Part shown: piece by piece, positions 7,223 through 15,390 of the stretch | How the letters are laid out: every line of letters begins with the position of its first letter | How positions within the stretch are numbered: the first letter of the stretch is position 1 | Assembly: GCA_022710255.1 (NCBI GenBank) | Contig: JAKLHG010000002.1 | Location: 1 to 25,575, forward strand | Direction: 5' to 3' | Origin: Candidatus Hydrogenedentota bacterium | GTDB lineage: Bacteria > Hydrogenedentota > Hydrogenedentia > Hydrogenedentales > CAITNO01 | DNA length: 25,575 nt | The notes under the pieces: generated by a model | Told to the model about the DNA's origin: nothing | Databases searched by the model: none | What the model saw: only the letters and a program-made list of their open reading frames with translations | Made by a program: the position numbers and the translations under genes

Positions 7223-9136
7223 ATGAAAAATGTTTGTGTCGTCGTGCTGCTTACGTTCTTTTCGGGTATCTCTGTCGGTGTTGATGCGCCGGTATGGCCG
7301 TCCTCGGCGGTAGATGCGTTCGCTACTCTCCCTGTTCAGGAATCCGGAAGAATAAAACCCCTGGATACAGTGGCACGTTTCAATCTGCTCAGGCTTAATG
7401 GCAAGCGTACTCTGACTTTGGAAACAGGCGCGTCCCGGTCAGCCATGGAATGGATGCTGGACTGTTTTTTCTATCCGGAATATGCGAATACCTGCCGCTG
7501 CTTTACGGTCGAATCTCATGATGCCATTATAGCACTGGGTCTGGCACCACGTGGCAAAAAAAGGGATCGTTATTCCTACGAGGAGTTACGCCCGGGGTTG
7601 AATCATCTTATGGACCTTGCCCGGCAAGTTTCCGACACTCCCGCAGAAAAGCGTTCTTTTCTGGATACGCATCTTCTTTCCCTGGCAAACAATGTGCTGG
7701 CCTATGAGTCGCTTATACACTTTTTAGATTTTGCCCGTACCCGTTTTAATAATATGGATAATCCTCTTTTCCCGGGGGAAAACGAAAAAAAAGACAATCT
7801 TCGGCTTAGCGAACTGCTGACTGTATTGCCGGGCCGTCTTGCGGAAGTTGCATCAGCATCCGGGACCATTTCAGAAGGCGAGAAAGCTCCTGTTGCACAA
7901 GGGATGCGAGACATTTTTATGGCACTGGATGAAATCCTTGCTTCGGCAAGGCTGTTTGCCATGATTGCGCCGGATAGACTGGAATCCCGTGATTGGCTGT
8001 CCCCGGCTGATATTGTGGAAGGGGCCTTTGATAGTGAATTTCAAGGGGTCCTGGCTCTGGATATCCTGCGAAACTTTGAAGAGCTCGCGACACATGACCC
8101 GAGTACGCCTGAATTCACAGAAAATCTTAGCGCAATGCATGCGGCGCTTACCAACAGGGCCGCCGCGCGCGATGAATATCGCCATATACCGCTTGAAGTA
8201 CACTACTACCGCTTCAACTATTTGTTTTTTGCACAATGGATGTTTGTACTATCTTTTATTTTTATCGCGTGCAGCTGGCTTCAACAAATACCAGGCCGCT
8301 TTGCGTTGTTGATAAATTTTTCACTCCTCCCGCCAATGCTTCTTTTGGCGGCAGGCATTACGATCCGATGCATTATTCGTGGACGGCCGCCCGTCACCAC
8401 CTTGTATGAAACCATCTTGTTTTCCGTGCTAATTGCAGTCTTGCTCGGATTTGTCGTTGAATTAATTTCGAGAAACCGGATTGGCATGTCTGTCGCGGCA
8501 TTGCTGGGTGCGTTCGGGATGTTTCTTGCCTGGCGCTACGAGGCGAATGAGGGCACCGACACCATGCCGGCTGTTGTCGCGGTTCTTGACACCAATTTTT
8601 GGCTGGCCACGCATGTTACAACCATTGTCGTGGGATATGGCGCCGGTCTTTTCGCATCGGCCCTGGGGCATGTATATATTATATCCAGAGTTGTAGGGAT
8701 GAAGCGTAAGTCCCTCGAAACTTTCACTGACCTGTCCCGCATTATTTATGGTGTGCTTGCCTTTAGCCTGGTGTTCACGCTGATTGGCACCGTGCTGGGC
8801 GGCGTGTGGGCTGCCCAGAGCTGGGGTCGGTTCTGGGGTTGGGACCCAAAGGAAAACGGTGCGCTGATGATTGTGCTTTGGGCTTTGGCTGTACTACACG
8901 CACGAAGGGGGGGATACATTCACAGGGATGGGCTTGCCCTGAGTGCCATAATGCTCGGCATGATTGTGGTTTTTGCCTGGTGGGGGGTGAATGCGCTTGG
9001 TGTGGGATTGCACAGTTACGGATTTACATCGGGCATCTGGCATTCCCTCGCGATCTTTTGGTTAATTGAAACACTACTGATAGCGGCAGGACTGGCTGCC
9101 TTCAAATGTTTACCGTTAAGAACAGTACCCGCCTGA
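7223..9136 (+). CDS. ccsA: Cytochrome c biogenesis protein CcsA with large N-terminal extracytoplasmic domain
   Basis: This is the haem-handling half of the system II synthase. Numbering follows a longer GTG start at 7202. The C-terminal half (342-644) has about eight membrane segments and the WWD haem-binding motif WGRFWGWDPKENGAL at 541-555. Flanking histidines lie at 471 (THVTT) and 604 (GLHSYGFTSG). Residues 30-335 are a soluble domain with FATLPVQESGRIKPLDTVAR near its start, a motif I associate with CcsA proteins of planctomycetes and relatives. I chose the ATG at 7223 because AGGAAG lies nine bases upstream and the first residues then form a clean signal sequence, whereas the GTG at 7202 directly after the resB stop has a poorly spaced site. 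It is the last certain gene of the operon. A hairpin lies about 40 bases downstream. Confidence 0.92.
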   Translation: MKNVCVVVLLTFFSGISVGVDAPVWPSSAVDAFATLPVQESGRIKPLDTVARFNLLRLNGKRTLTLETGASRSAMEWMLDCFFYPEYANTCRCFTVESHDAIIALGLAPRGKKRDRYSYEELRPGLNHLMDLARQVSDTPAEKRSFLDTHLLSLANNVLAYESLIHFLDFARTRFNNMDNPLFPGENEKKDNLRLSELLTVLPGRLAEVASASGTISEGEKAPVAQGMRDIFMALDEILASARLFAMIAPDRLESRDWLSPADIVEGAFDSEFQGVLALDILRNFEELATHDPSTPEFTENLSAMHAALTNRAAARDEYRHIPLEVHYYRFNYLFFAQWMFVLSFIFIACSWLQQIPGRFALLINFSLLPPMLLLAAGITIRCIIRGRPPVTTLYETILFSVLIAVLLGFVVELISRNRIGMSVAALLGAFGMFLAWRYEANEGTDTMPAVVAVLDTNFWLATHVTTIVVGYGAGLFASALGHVYIISRVVGMKRKSLETFTDLSRIIYGVLAFSLVFTLIGTVLGGVWAAQSWGRFWGWDPKENGALMIVLWALAVLHARRGGYIHRDGLALSAIMLGMIVVFAWWGVNALGVGLHSYGFTSGIWHSLAIFWLIETLLIAAGLAAFKCLPLRTVPA

Positions 9137-9222
9137 GGACCCCAGGATATCTATCCTTGGGCGGAACCATTACTACCGCTGCACTCTTATTGAGTGCGGT
9201 GGCCTATACGTGCAGTCACTGA
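9106..9222 (+). CDS. Possible 38-residue membrane or lipoprotein-like peptide overlapping ccsA
   Basis: An ATG at 9106, inside the last codons of ccsA and in another frame, opens 38 codons ending at TGA 9222. The peptide has three basic residues in its first eleven, then a hydrophobic stretch (LGGTITTAALLLSAVAY) followed by TCSH. This pattern resembles a tiny membrane-anchored peptide, and the Cys makes a non-canonical lipobox. No strong ribosome site is visible: an AGGACTGG lies about 15 bases upstream. The same bases form a hairpin at 9176-9202, which competes with the coding reading. Chance is a real alternative. Confidence 0.3.
   Translation: MFTVKNSTRLRTPGYLSLGGTITTAALLLSAVAYTCSH
9176..9202. 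terminator. Hairpin between the converging ccsA and coiled-coil genes, possible terminator
   Basis: An 11-base stem (CCGCTGCACTC with GAGTGCGGTGG, two G-T wobbles) encloses the loop TTATT. A second, bulged hairpin lies just before it at 9141-9161. No T-run follows on either strand, so it is not a textbook intrinsic terminator. Its position between converging genes makes a transcription-end role plausible. Confidence 0.3.
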
Positions 9223-9308
9223 CTGTCAACCGACCTATATTCAGATTGGAAAGTCGTATTTTCACGGGGGTCTTACGGAACGGGATTGCTGCTGATGGCC
9301 AAGATGTG

Positions 9309-11645
9309 TCAGTTCTTTGCTTCATGTTTCGCCTTCAGCGACTTCAGTTCTTCCCGGGCAACCTCACATTCACGCTTCGCCTCTGCCAATTGCTGTAAAA
9401 GTTTTCCTTTTGTACCTCCGGAGAGCGACTCATCCAATAGCTTTTGCGTCATGTCCGCACGTCGGCGTTCTGCGGCCAATTCTTCCTGCAAGGCGTTCAG
9501 TGTTTTTGCCGAAGGGACCTTTTTTGTTGCTTTTTCGAAAGCCTGAATTTTCCCCTTCATATCCTTCACCTGGAGAAGGGCCGCGTCTTTTTCCAACAGT
9601 GCCTCGTAAACGGTTTCACGAAGTTTTTCTATTTCAGCGCGTGTTTCCGCGAGGGCAATTCCCGCTTCCTGAAGTTCTTCCAGTGAGATTTCCAAACGGG
9701 ACGACAGCGTTTCCGTTTCCTCACTCTTGAGTTTCACTTCTTCCCGAAGTGTCTGAACTTCTTTTTCAGCACACTCCTTTCGCTCAGATTCTTGAACATG
9801 CAGATTGCGCAGGGCTTCAAGTATCTTGGAAGTGGCTTCCATTTCCCGTTGTGCATCCACGCGCCGATTTTCCGCTTCAGAAAGGTCTTGTTTTAACGAT
9901 TCCGCCCCGCCAAGCGCCTTCGTGAGGGACGTTTGAATCTCTTTCGCCCTGGCACGTTCAGTCTCCAGGGATTCAGTTAAAAGAAGTACCTGTTCTTTGT
10001 CATTTCCGACCTGAAGAGCCATGTCTTTCAAAGATTGTATCTCATCTGCTGCTTCTTTGTATTTCGTTTTCAGTTCGAGTTCTCGTGCACACATTTCACG
10101 TTTCAATTCAGAAGCAGCTTCCCTTTCCTGAAGAAGCGCCTTATTGGCTGTTTCGATTTCAAGGCACATTACCTCATTGCGTTGTTTCTCTTCTGTTAGA
10201 AGCCGTTGCTGTTCTTCCAATACCGCTTGAGTCAATTCGCTGCTATCTTGATTGGCCTGATGGACCCTGTCCAACTCCTGACGGAGTTCTCTCGCTTCTG
10301 ACGTACGTTGTTCCAGCAGGTCCGAAAGATCATGCAGTTCCCGGGTCAAACGGTCGGATAAACGCGAAAGTTCCTCGTTTGCAGTCTGTACACTGGAAAA
10401 TTTCTGCGCCCAGTCCGAAAGCGCCCCTTTGGATCTTTCTTTTTCCTCTGTGAGAAGTGTTTTATCCCGAAGGAGCGCCTTGACTTCTTCTTCTTTTTCC
10501 AGCAACCTTTCCTTATAGCCCTCTATTTCCTCGCTGGCCGCATGTAGCGCTTCATCCAAAGACCGACTTTTATCTTCTTGTATCTTTAAACTTTCCCGGA
10601 TGAGATTCATTTCCTCTTGAAACCGGGCAAGTGTCTCCTCCAGAGAATTCTTTTCCCCCGATAGTGCCTGGTTCGCGTCTTCCGTTTCACGCAGTTTATC
10701 TTTGTATTGAAGCGTTTCAGATTCGGCACTTGTAAGCGCCTCTTTTAGCACACGAACCATCTCTTCTTCTTCCTGTATCTTCCTCTGACAGGTATTTAAG
10801 TCCACTTGCATCAATTCCAAAAGCGTGTTCGCATCCTCCAGTTCTTCTTGCTGTTTACTGAACCTTGCATTGAGTTCTTGTGCGGCAGGGGAGGAATCAT
10901 CTTCTCCCGCGTACGTCCTCAACTCCGTCTGTCTGTCAGATTGACTATGGAGAGAATCACTGGCATGTTTCGTCATACTGAAACGGCGTTCCATCGCTTC
11001 CAATTGGGCGTTAACCGCCGCCATACAACTTAACTTGAGATTGTACTTGTGCTGCAGTTCTGCTAACTGTGCTTCGGCGTTTGCGACCGCCTCAGTATGC
11101 GACGAAATGCGCATGTTAAGGTCGGCGACATGTTGTAATGCTTCCATTCGTTCATAGGCCATGCCCTCGATTTTTTGCTGCAAGCGTAAAATCCGCTTCC
11201 GTGCGGTGTCAATGATTTCATTCTTCTTGGTCAAGTGAGATTTCAGATTGTCTATATACAGGTTGAGATTGTGGCTGACCCCAGCTTGCAGTTGTTCCTG
11301 CAGTTCTTTTACACGCTCCTCACTTGCGGAAAGCGCTTCTCTGGTGCGGAATAATTCACTTTCAATATGGGCAACAGTGTCGTCGTTCTGTTTTTTTTCT
11401 TCTGGTGCCGTTGCAGCTGAAATTGCCCGAACTTTATCCAGTGTTTCGTAATAAAGTTGGTCTTGCACGCTGCCTTCTTGAAAATCAGTACGCAAGGCTT
11501 CGAGCATGCCGTCCAATTCGCGCCTGACCTGTCCCAATCGTTCCACAAACCTATTTTGAGACTGGAGGACGCGTTTACATTTCTCGTCATATGCATTTTG
11601 CAAAAGATGAAACGCCTGATTATCGTGTTCCTGTTGCATGTTCAT
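9309..11645 (-). CDS. Long coiled-coil protein of unknown function
   Basis: The protein has 778 residues, almost entirely heptad-rich and heavy in Glu, Lys, Leu, Gln, Arg and Ala. There is no signal peptide, membrane segment, P-loop or other enzymatic motif. Only the first 90 residues (FHLLQNAYDEKCKRVLQSQ onward) and a few Ser/Asp patches around 230-250 break the pattern. It is predicted cytoplasmic, with a rod that could exceed 100 nm if continuous. ATG 11645 has AGGA upstream, and a second in-frame ATG two codons later would also serve. It lies 165 bases downstream of the Mla-associated lipoprotein on the same strand, so it may be at the end of that operon or have its own promoter. Resemblance to SMC or myosin rods would reflect composition only. 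A cytoskeletal or scaffold role is a guess. Confidence 0.85.
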   Translation of the reverse strand: MNMQQEHDNQAFHLLQNAYDEKCKRVLQSQNRFVERLGQVRRELDGMLEALRTDFQEGSVQDQLYYETLDKVRAISAATAPEEKKQNDDTVAHIESELFRTREALSASEERVKELQEQLQAGVSHNLNLYIDNLKSHLTKKNEIIDTARKRILRLQQKIEGMAYERMEALQHVADLNMRISSHTEAVANAEAQLAELQHKYNLKLSCMAAVNAQLEAMERRFSMTKHASDSLHSQSDRQTELRTYAGEDDSSPAAQELNARFSKQQEELEDANTLLELMQVDLNTCQRKIQEEEEMVRVLKEALTSAESETLQYKDKLRETEDANQALSGEKNSLEETLARFQEEMNLIRESLKIQEDKSRSLDEALHAASEEIEGYKERLLEKEEEVKALLRDKTLLTEEKERSKGALSDWAQKFSSVQTANEELSRLSDRLTRELHDLSDLLEQRTSEARELRQELDRVHQANQDSSELTQAVLEEQQRLLTEEKQRNEVMCLEIETANKALLQEREAASELKREMCARELELKTKYKEAADEIQSLKDMALQVGNDKEQVLLLTESLETERARAKEIQTSLTKALGGAESLKQDLSEAENRRVDAQREMEATSKILEALRNLHVQESERKECAEKEVQTLREEVKLKSEETETLSSRLEISLEELQEAGIALAETRAEIEKLRETVYEALLEKDAALLQVKDMKGKIQAFEKATKKVPSAKTLNALQEELAAERRRADMTQKLLDESLSGGTKGKLLQQLAEAKRECEVAREELKSLKAKHEAKN

Positions 11646-11810
11646 CTATTCCTATTTTATTGATAACATCAAAGGGCCCTGGGAAGATGATGGAAATCAC
11701 GTTGTTATTGGAAAGGACATCCAACTCGGACGAGTGTGCCCCGTCAGGATGTACCAAGAGGCTATTTACGCCTTCAGACTTTCGGACAACAGGTCCATAT
11801 TTTGATGAGA
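11646..11810. other. Gap between the PqiC-like and coiled-coil genes
   Basis: No coding signal is visible in these 165 bases. There is an inverted repeat TTGGA-N7-TCCAA at 11708-11724, but no convincing promoter or terminator on the minus strand. Confidence 0.4.
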
Positions 11811-12464
11811 CTACTTTTTTTCTTCGAGGCGTTCCACGGAAGGAAAAGACAGCGTTTTCAATTTGATGGCGACGCGTTCAGCGATTCTGCCAATGTTGGC
11901 CGTCATTGCTTCCGCCAATGCGCTTGGAGTCGCCTCTTTCATGGGTTCTGTTTCCCGCAGGGTTTCCGCCCATAATGACCCTGGTTCCGTGGCCTGGCGT
12001 AATTCAAGTCTGATTTCCACTTCCGCCATAGACGGTTCCACCGTACGATTCTCCTGGTAGATACGTAACTCACCGGTCAACAAAAGATCCGGCCTGGTCA
12101 TATCGGCAGCGTTTCCTACATCGGCAAATTGCTGTGATGCTGCAATCGCATCCTGTATGGCGCGGGTGACGACATGGGATGGTGACTCTGCCCACTCTTC
12201 CCTGGATTGATAGCCCAATTGATGGTTATCGTCCAGATACGCCATGGGGGTTCCATAAGTATGGGTGGAGAACAGAGGGCGTATGCCCAGTGTCAACCCG
12301 GTGCAAAGCACTGGCTCCACCGTAATTATGGGTGTGACGGCATAGTAATGGATTTTTTCGATAACAGGCCCGTGTAAACATCCTGAGACCATGAGAAGAA
12401 AGAAGGCGATTATTGCGTACCTGCCACGTTTACTTGGGTTCCCGCAAGAATCAGGATTTCGCAT
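11811..12464 (-). CDS. ABC-transport auxiliary lipoprotein (PqiC/DUF330-like), Mla operon member
   Basis: This outer-membrane-type lipoprotein is predicted to partner an MCE transporter, as PqiC does for PqiB. From the ATG at 12464 it has 217 residues. A basic start precedes the hydrophobic stretch AIIAFFLLMVSG and a lipobox ending at Cys29. The mature part opens with HYYAVTPI, followed by GIRPL, MAYLDDNHQLGYQSREEWAESP and RAIQDAI, the layout of the ABC_trans_aux family (YYxL... then W...P...). An in-frame GTG at 12470 lies too close to the GGAGG ribosome site, which suits the ATG at 12464. The gene begins 27 bases after mlaD. The last residues (LEEKK) show no membrane segment. The family assignment rests on layout and neighbours, so it is less firm than for the Mla subunits. 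Confidence 0.8.
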   Translation of the reverse strand: MRNPDSCGNPSKRGRYAIIAFFLLMVSGCLHGPVIEKIHYYAVTPIITVEPVLCTGLTLGIRPLFSTHTYGTPMAYLDDNHQLGYQSREEWAESPSHVVTRAIQDAIAASQQFADVGNAADMTRPDLLLTGELRIYQENRTVEPSMAEVEIRLELRQATEPGSLWAETLRETEPMKEATPSALAEAMTANIGRIAERVAIKLKTLSFPSVERLEEKK

Positions 12465-12491
12465 ATGCACATCCCTCCTATTCTGCCTGTT

Positions 12492-13475
12492 TTATTCGCG
12501 TGTTTTGCCGCGCCCGCGAATAATCGCAGAAGGATCTTCTTTTAACTGCGTCACAAGGCCGCGAATACTGTCCAGAGCGTCACGCAAGTCGGTCATCGTA
12601 CCCCGAAGTGAATACTCCACATTTCCAGTCTGATGCACTATGTCTGCCGCGACAACATCCATATTTTCCATGGTGATATCCATTTGTTCCACCATCTGTT
12701 TAATTTCATCAATCAACGAATTTATTTGAGTTTGAAGCATATCAACATTGAGTTCCTGGCCCCGTTTTGTATAAGTGTCCACCAATGTTTCAATCTTGGA
12801 GGTCAGTCGTTCCAGGTTCTTGCTGTGCACATCAACATGTCCCATCAACGAGTCCGAATGATTACGGATATCCTGAAGGGCGTCTTTGGCGTCAACAACG
12901 AGGGCATCAGTATGTTCCACGAAAGCATCCCCCCGTTTTACCAAGTCACGTACGTTATGGACAATATCGCTCACTGCGGTATCGTCAAGAGTATCCAATT
13001 GTTCTCGGATGGATTTACCGATTGTGGAAATGTCTTCCAGAATATTTGTTAACTGACTGCTGAATGTTTCAATGGTGCTGAGTTTGGTGGGAATATGGCT
13101 ATATTCCCGGAGCAAAGGACCATCCGGTTCCCCGCCGCTAAGGGAAACCGCCATTGTCCCCGCCGCTATGCTGTAAATGACCAGCTTTGCTTCGGTACCC
13201 TCATGTAGCACTACTTTTTCGGGATCTATCATGATCTCCACATGAGCACGTTGGGTGGGAGTCACAAAAATCTCTCGAATTTTGCCAACAGGAACGCCCA
13301 TATACTCCACCATGCCGCCTTCATATAATCCAAGTACGGATTCATTGAATTCCAGACGGTAGATTAATCCTGGTTTCTGGTAAAGGCCAGTGATTACGAG
13401 TGTTCCGGCAACCATAATACCGATACAAATCAAGAGAAAGATGCTTACCTTGATTTTCTGTCTGCGTGTTGCCAC
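12492..13475 (-). CDS. mlaD: MlaD-family MCE domain lipid transport protein
   Basis: This is the substrate-binding component of a Mla-type phospholipid transporter, anchored in the inner membrane and facing the periplasm. The protein has 327 residues. A single membrane segment lies at about 11-31 after a basic start. The MCE domain at 38-118 contains VLGLYEGGMVEYMGVPVGKI and the following strand with VEIMIDP. A long helical tail (140-310) follows, rich in heptads, as in MCE proteins that build a channel or hexameric ring. The start is GTG 13475 with AAGGAA eight bases upstream. The gene is 34 bases after mlaF and 27 bases before the auxiliary lipoprotein, so all four probably form one transporter. 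Confidence 0.93.
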   Translation of the reverse strand: MATRRQKIKVSIFLLICIGIMVAGTLVITGLYQKPGLIYRLEFNESVLGLYEGGMVEYMGVPVGKIREIFVTPTQRAHVEIMIDPEKVVLHEGTEAKLVIYSIAAGTMAVSLSGGEPDGPLLREYSHIPTKLSTIETFSSQLTNILEDISTIGKSIREQLDTLDDTAVSDIVHNVRDLVKRGDAFVEHTDALVVDAKDALQDIRNHSDSLMGHVDVHSKNLERLTSKIETLVDTYTKRGQELNVDMLQTQINSLIDEIKQMVEQMDITMENMDVVAADIVHQTGNVEYSLRGTMTDLRDALDSIRGLVTQLKEDPSAIIRGRGKTRE

Positions 13476-13509
13476 TTTCTGCGTTCCTTATGCATGCGCG
13501 GACGGACGC

Positions 13510-14277
13510 TTAAGTCGCGGCGCGTTGCGAAATGAATTCGTCGGGTTGACGATCAAAAAATTGTCGCAACCTTGCCACGGGAGACTGTTGCGCCTCTTCC
13601 AATGTACCACAAAAGATTACCTTTCCCATATCAAGCATGAGAATACGGTCGGCGACCATCCGGATGGATTCTAATTCATGGGTCACAATAACAAAGGTCA
13701 TTTTTAATAAACGCTTCAACTTCAAGATCAGGTCATCCAGTCCTGCGGCCATGATGGGGTCCAGTCCTGCCGACGGCTCATCAAAATAAACCAGCATGGG
13801 GTCCATGGCGATGGCCCGGGCCAAACCGGCCCTTTTACGCATACCTCCGGAAAGTTCGCCCGGCATTAAGTACTGGGCATGGGCCAAACCCACCAGACTA
13901 AGTTTAAACCGCACCAGGTCGTCTATCAAATTCGGCGCCACCCCGCCAAATTCGCGCATGGGCATCGCGACATTTTCCCCTACCGTCAACGAATTGAATA
14001 AACCGCTTGACTGAAAGGCGATGCCAATAGTGTGCTGCATTTGGCTTAATTCATCGCCGTCCATATGGGCGACATTCTTGCCGTTAAAGAGTATGGCGCC
14101 GTTTGTCGGCTTCAAGAGGCCACACATGTGTTTAAGAAGGGTACTTTTTCCACAACCGCTGCCCCCGATGATCAAAAATATTTCACCCCGTTTGACTTCA
14201 AAAGTTACTCCGTCCAATACTTTGAAGTCCCCATAGTGGGATACCAGATCTTTTACTTCAATGAGTGTGTCATTCAT
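13510..14277 (-). CDS. mlaF: MlaF-type ABC transporter ATPase
   Basis: This ATPase drives the Mla lipid transporter from the cytoplasm. From ATG 14277 it has 255 residues, normal for MlaF. Visible motifs are Walker A GGSGCGKST, the Q-loop in IGIAFQSSGLFNSLTV, the signature ELSGGMRKRAGLARAI (the GGM-K-R form is typical of Mla/MCE ATPases), Walker B MLVYFDEPSAGLDPI and the H-loop VIVTHEL. AAGGA seven bases before 14277 decides the start. The upstream in-frame ATG at 14298 has no site. The gene is 27 bases after the permease gene. Confidence 0.95.
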   Translation of the reverse strand: MNDTLIEVKDLVSHYGDFKVLDGVTFEVKRGEIFLIIGGSGCGKSTLLKHMCGLLKPTNGAILFNGKNVAHMDGDELSQMQHTIGIAFQSSGLFNSLTVGENVAMPMREFGGVAPNLIDDLVRFKLSLVGLAHAQYLMPGELSGGMRKRAGLARAIAMDPMLVYFDEPSAGLDPIMAAGLDDLILKLKRLLKMTFVIVTHELESIRMVADRILMLDMGKVIFCGTLEEAQQSPVARLRQFFDRQPDEFISQRAAT

Positions 14278-14304
14278 AAACTTTTCCTTTGGCAGCATAA
14301 GATG

Positions 14305-15390
14305 TCAGCCAAGGATATAATAAAATATTAAGGCGAATACGATATCGATGCAGATCAAAGAAAAAATATCCATCACCACGGCGCGGGTGGTCATAAGGCC
14401 GACACCTCGGGAACCGCCCGTAACACGAAGGCCATTATGGCAACCAATCATGACAATGGCGATCGCAAAAAATACGGTTTTCAGCATGCCCTGGACAAGG
14501 TCGCTCATTTCCGCAGCGTTCAGCGTTTGTTCATACCATATGGACGGACGAAATCCAAGGATCAACACGCCCCAGATGCCGCCGCCGAAAACGCCGGAAA
14601 TCAGTCCCAGTACAGCAAGGCAAGGCAACACAACAACCAAAGCCAGAAGTTTTGGGGTTACTAAATATTGCGCAACATTCAGCCCCATCCCACGCAAAGC
14701 ATCGATCTCTTCCTGAACGGTCATCGTGGCCAATTCCGCGGTAATGGCTGCGCCGGTCCGTGCGGAAACAACCACGGCTGTGGTAACAGCGGCGAGTTCC
14801 CGGGCAAATCCAATGAGGATGAGGTCGGCCACATAAATCTGCAGGCCGAATGATTCCACTTGCTTGGCCGAAAGCATGGCTATGATAAGGCCCATAAGAA
14901 AATTCATCACACACACGATTCTGACGGCACGCACCCCCATCTCATGCACTTCGTCAATGAAAGCGCTAAAACGAAGTCCCCTGCCTTCGAAAGGGGCGAT
15001 AAGCGTCCAGTATAAGGCGTCCACGGACAAGTCAAGGAATTGCCGGAATTCATGTCCCGCACTTATGAGCAAGCCGCCGAGATGTTCCAACATCCCCTCC
15101 CGACTGGCGGGGCGGGGCGGCGGTGAAGTCAATGCCGGCGACAACATGGTCATGAAATCCGCCGTCTCCTGGCGTTCTCCTCGCCACGCTAATTCCGCGC
15201 CATGTTTTCGGAGAAAGCCCGCTATTTCCAGCAGCCAGGCGCCACCCAGGGAATCCATGCTTCGCGTATCGTTCATGTCAAGCATGAGATTATCAATTCC
15301 AGGCCGCCAGCCGTCCAGAACATGCCGATACAAATCCGTACCAGTCTCCTGGTTAAGGTCATCTGGACATTTTATGACCCAGCCGCTCAT
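14305..15390 (-). CDS. mlaE: MlaE-family ABC permease with N-terminal STAS domain
   Basis: This is the inner-membrane permease of the Mla lipid transporter. Residues 1-75 resemble a STAS domain (LMLDMNDTRSMDSLGGAWLLEIAGFL), the role played by the separate MlaB in E. coli. Residues 75-105 are a Pro-rich linker. Residues 110-361 are the MlaE permease with about six membrane segments and the conserved cytoplasmic loop VQEEIDALRGMGLNVAQYLV. The start ATG overlaps the ligA stop in an ATGA and GGGAA precedes it, so translation is coupled to ligA. All Mla parts except MlaC and MlaA are here: no soluble MlaC carrier is visible, and a PqiC-like lipoprotein follows MlaD instead. Confidence 0.95.
   Translation of the reverse strand: MSGWVIKCPDDLNQETGTDLYRHVLDGWRPGIDNLMLDMNDTRSMDSLGGAWLLEIAGFLRKHGAELAWRGERQETADFMTMLSPALTSPPPRPASREGMLEHLGGLLISAGHEFRQFLDLSVDALYWTLIAPFEGRGLRFSAFIDEVHEMGVRAVRIVCVMNFLMGLIIAMLSAKQVESFGLQIYVADLILIGFARELAAVTTAVVVSARTGAAITAELATMTVQEEIDALRGMGLNVAQYLVTPKLLALVVVLPCLAVLGLISGVFGGGIWGVLILGFRPSIWYEQTLNAAEMSDLVQGMLKTVFFAIAIVMIGCHNGLRVTGGSRGVGLMTTRAVVMDIFSLICIDIVFALIFYYILG

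Noticed and set aside
9141..9161. Hairpin CCCAGGATA/TATCCTTGGG as an intrinsic terminator
   Set aside because: A bulged stem, a two-base loop and no T-run on either strand make it unconvincing on its own.
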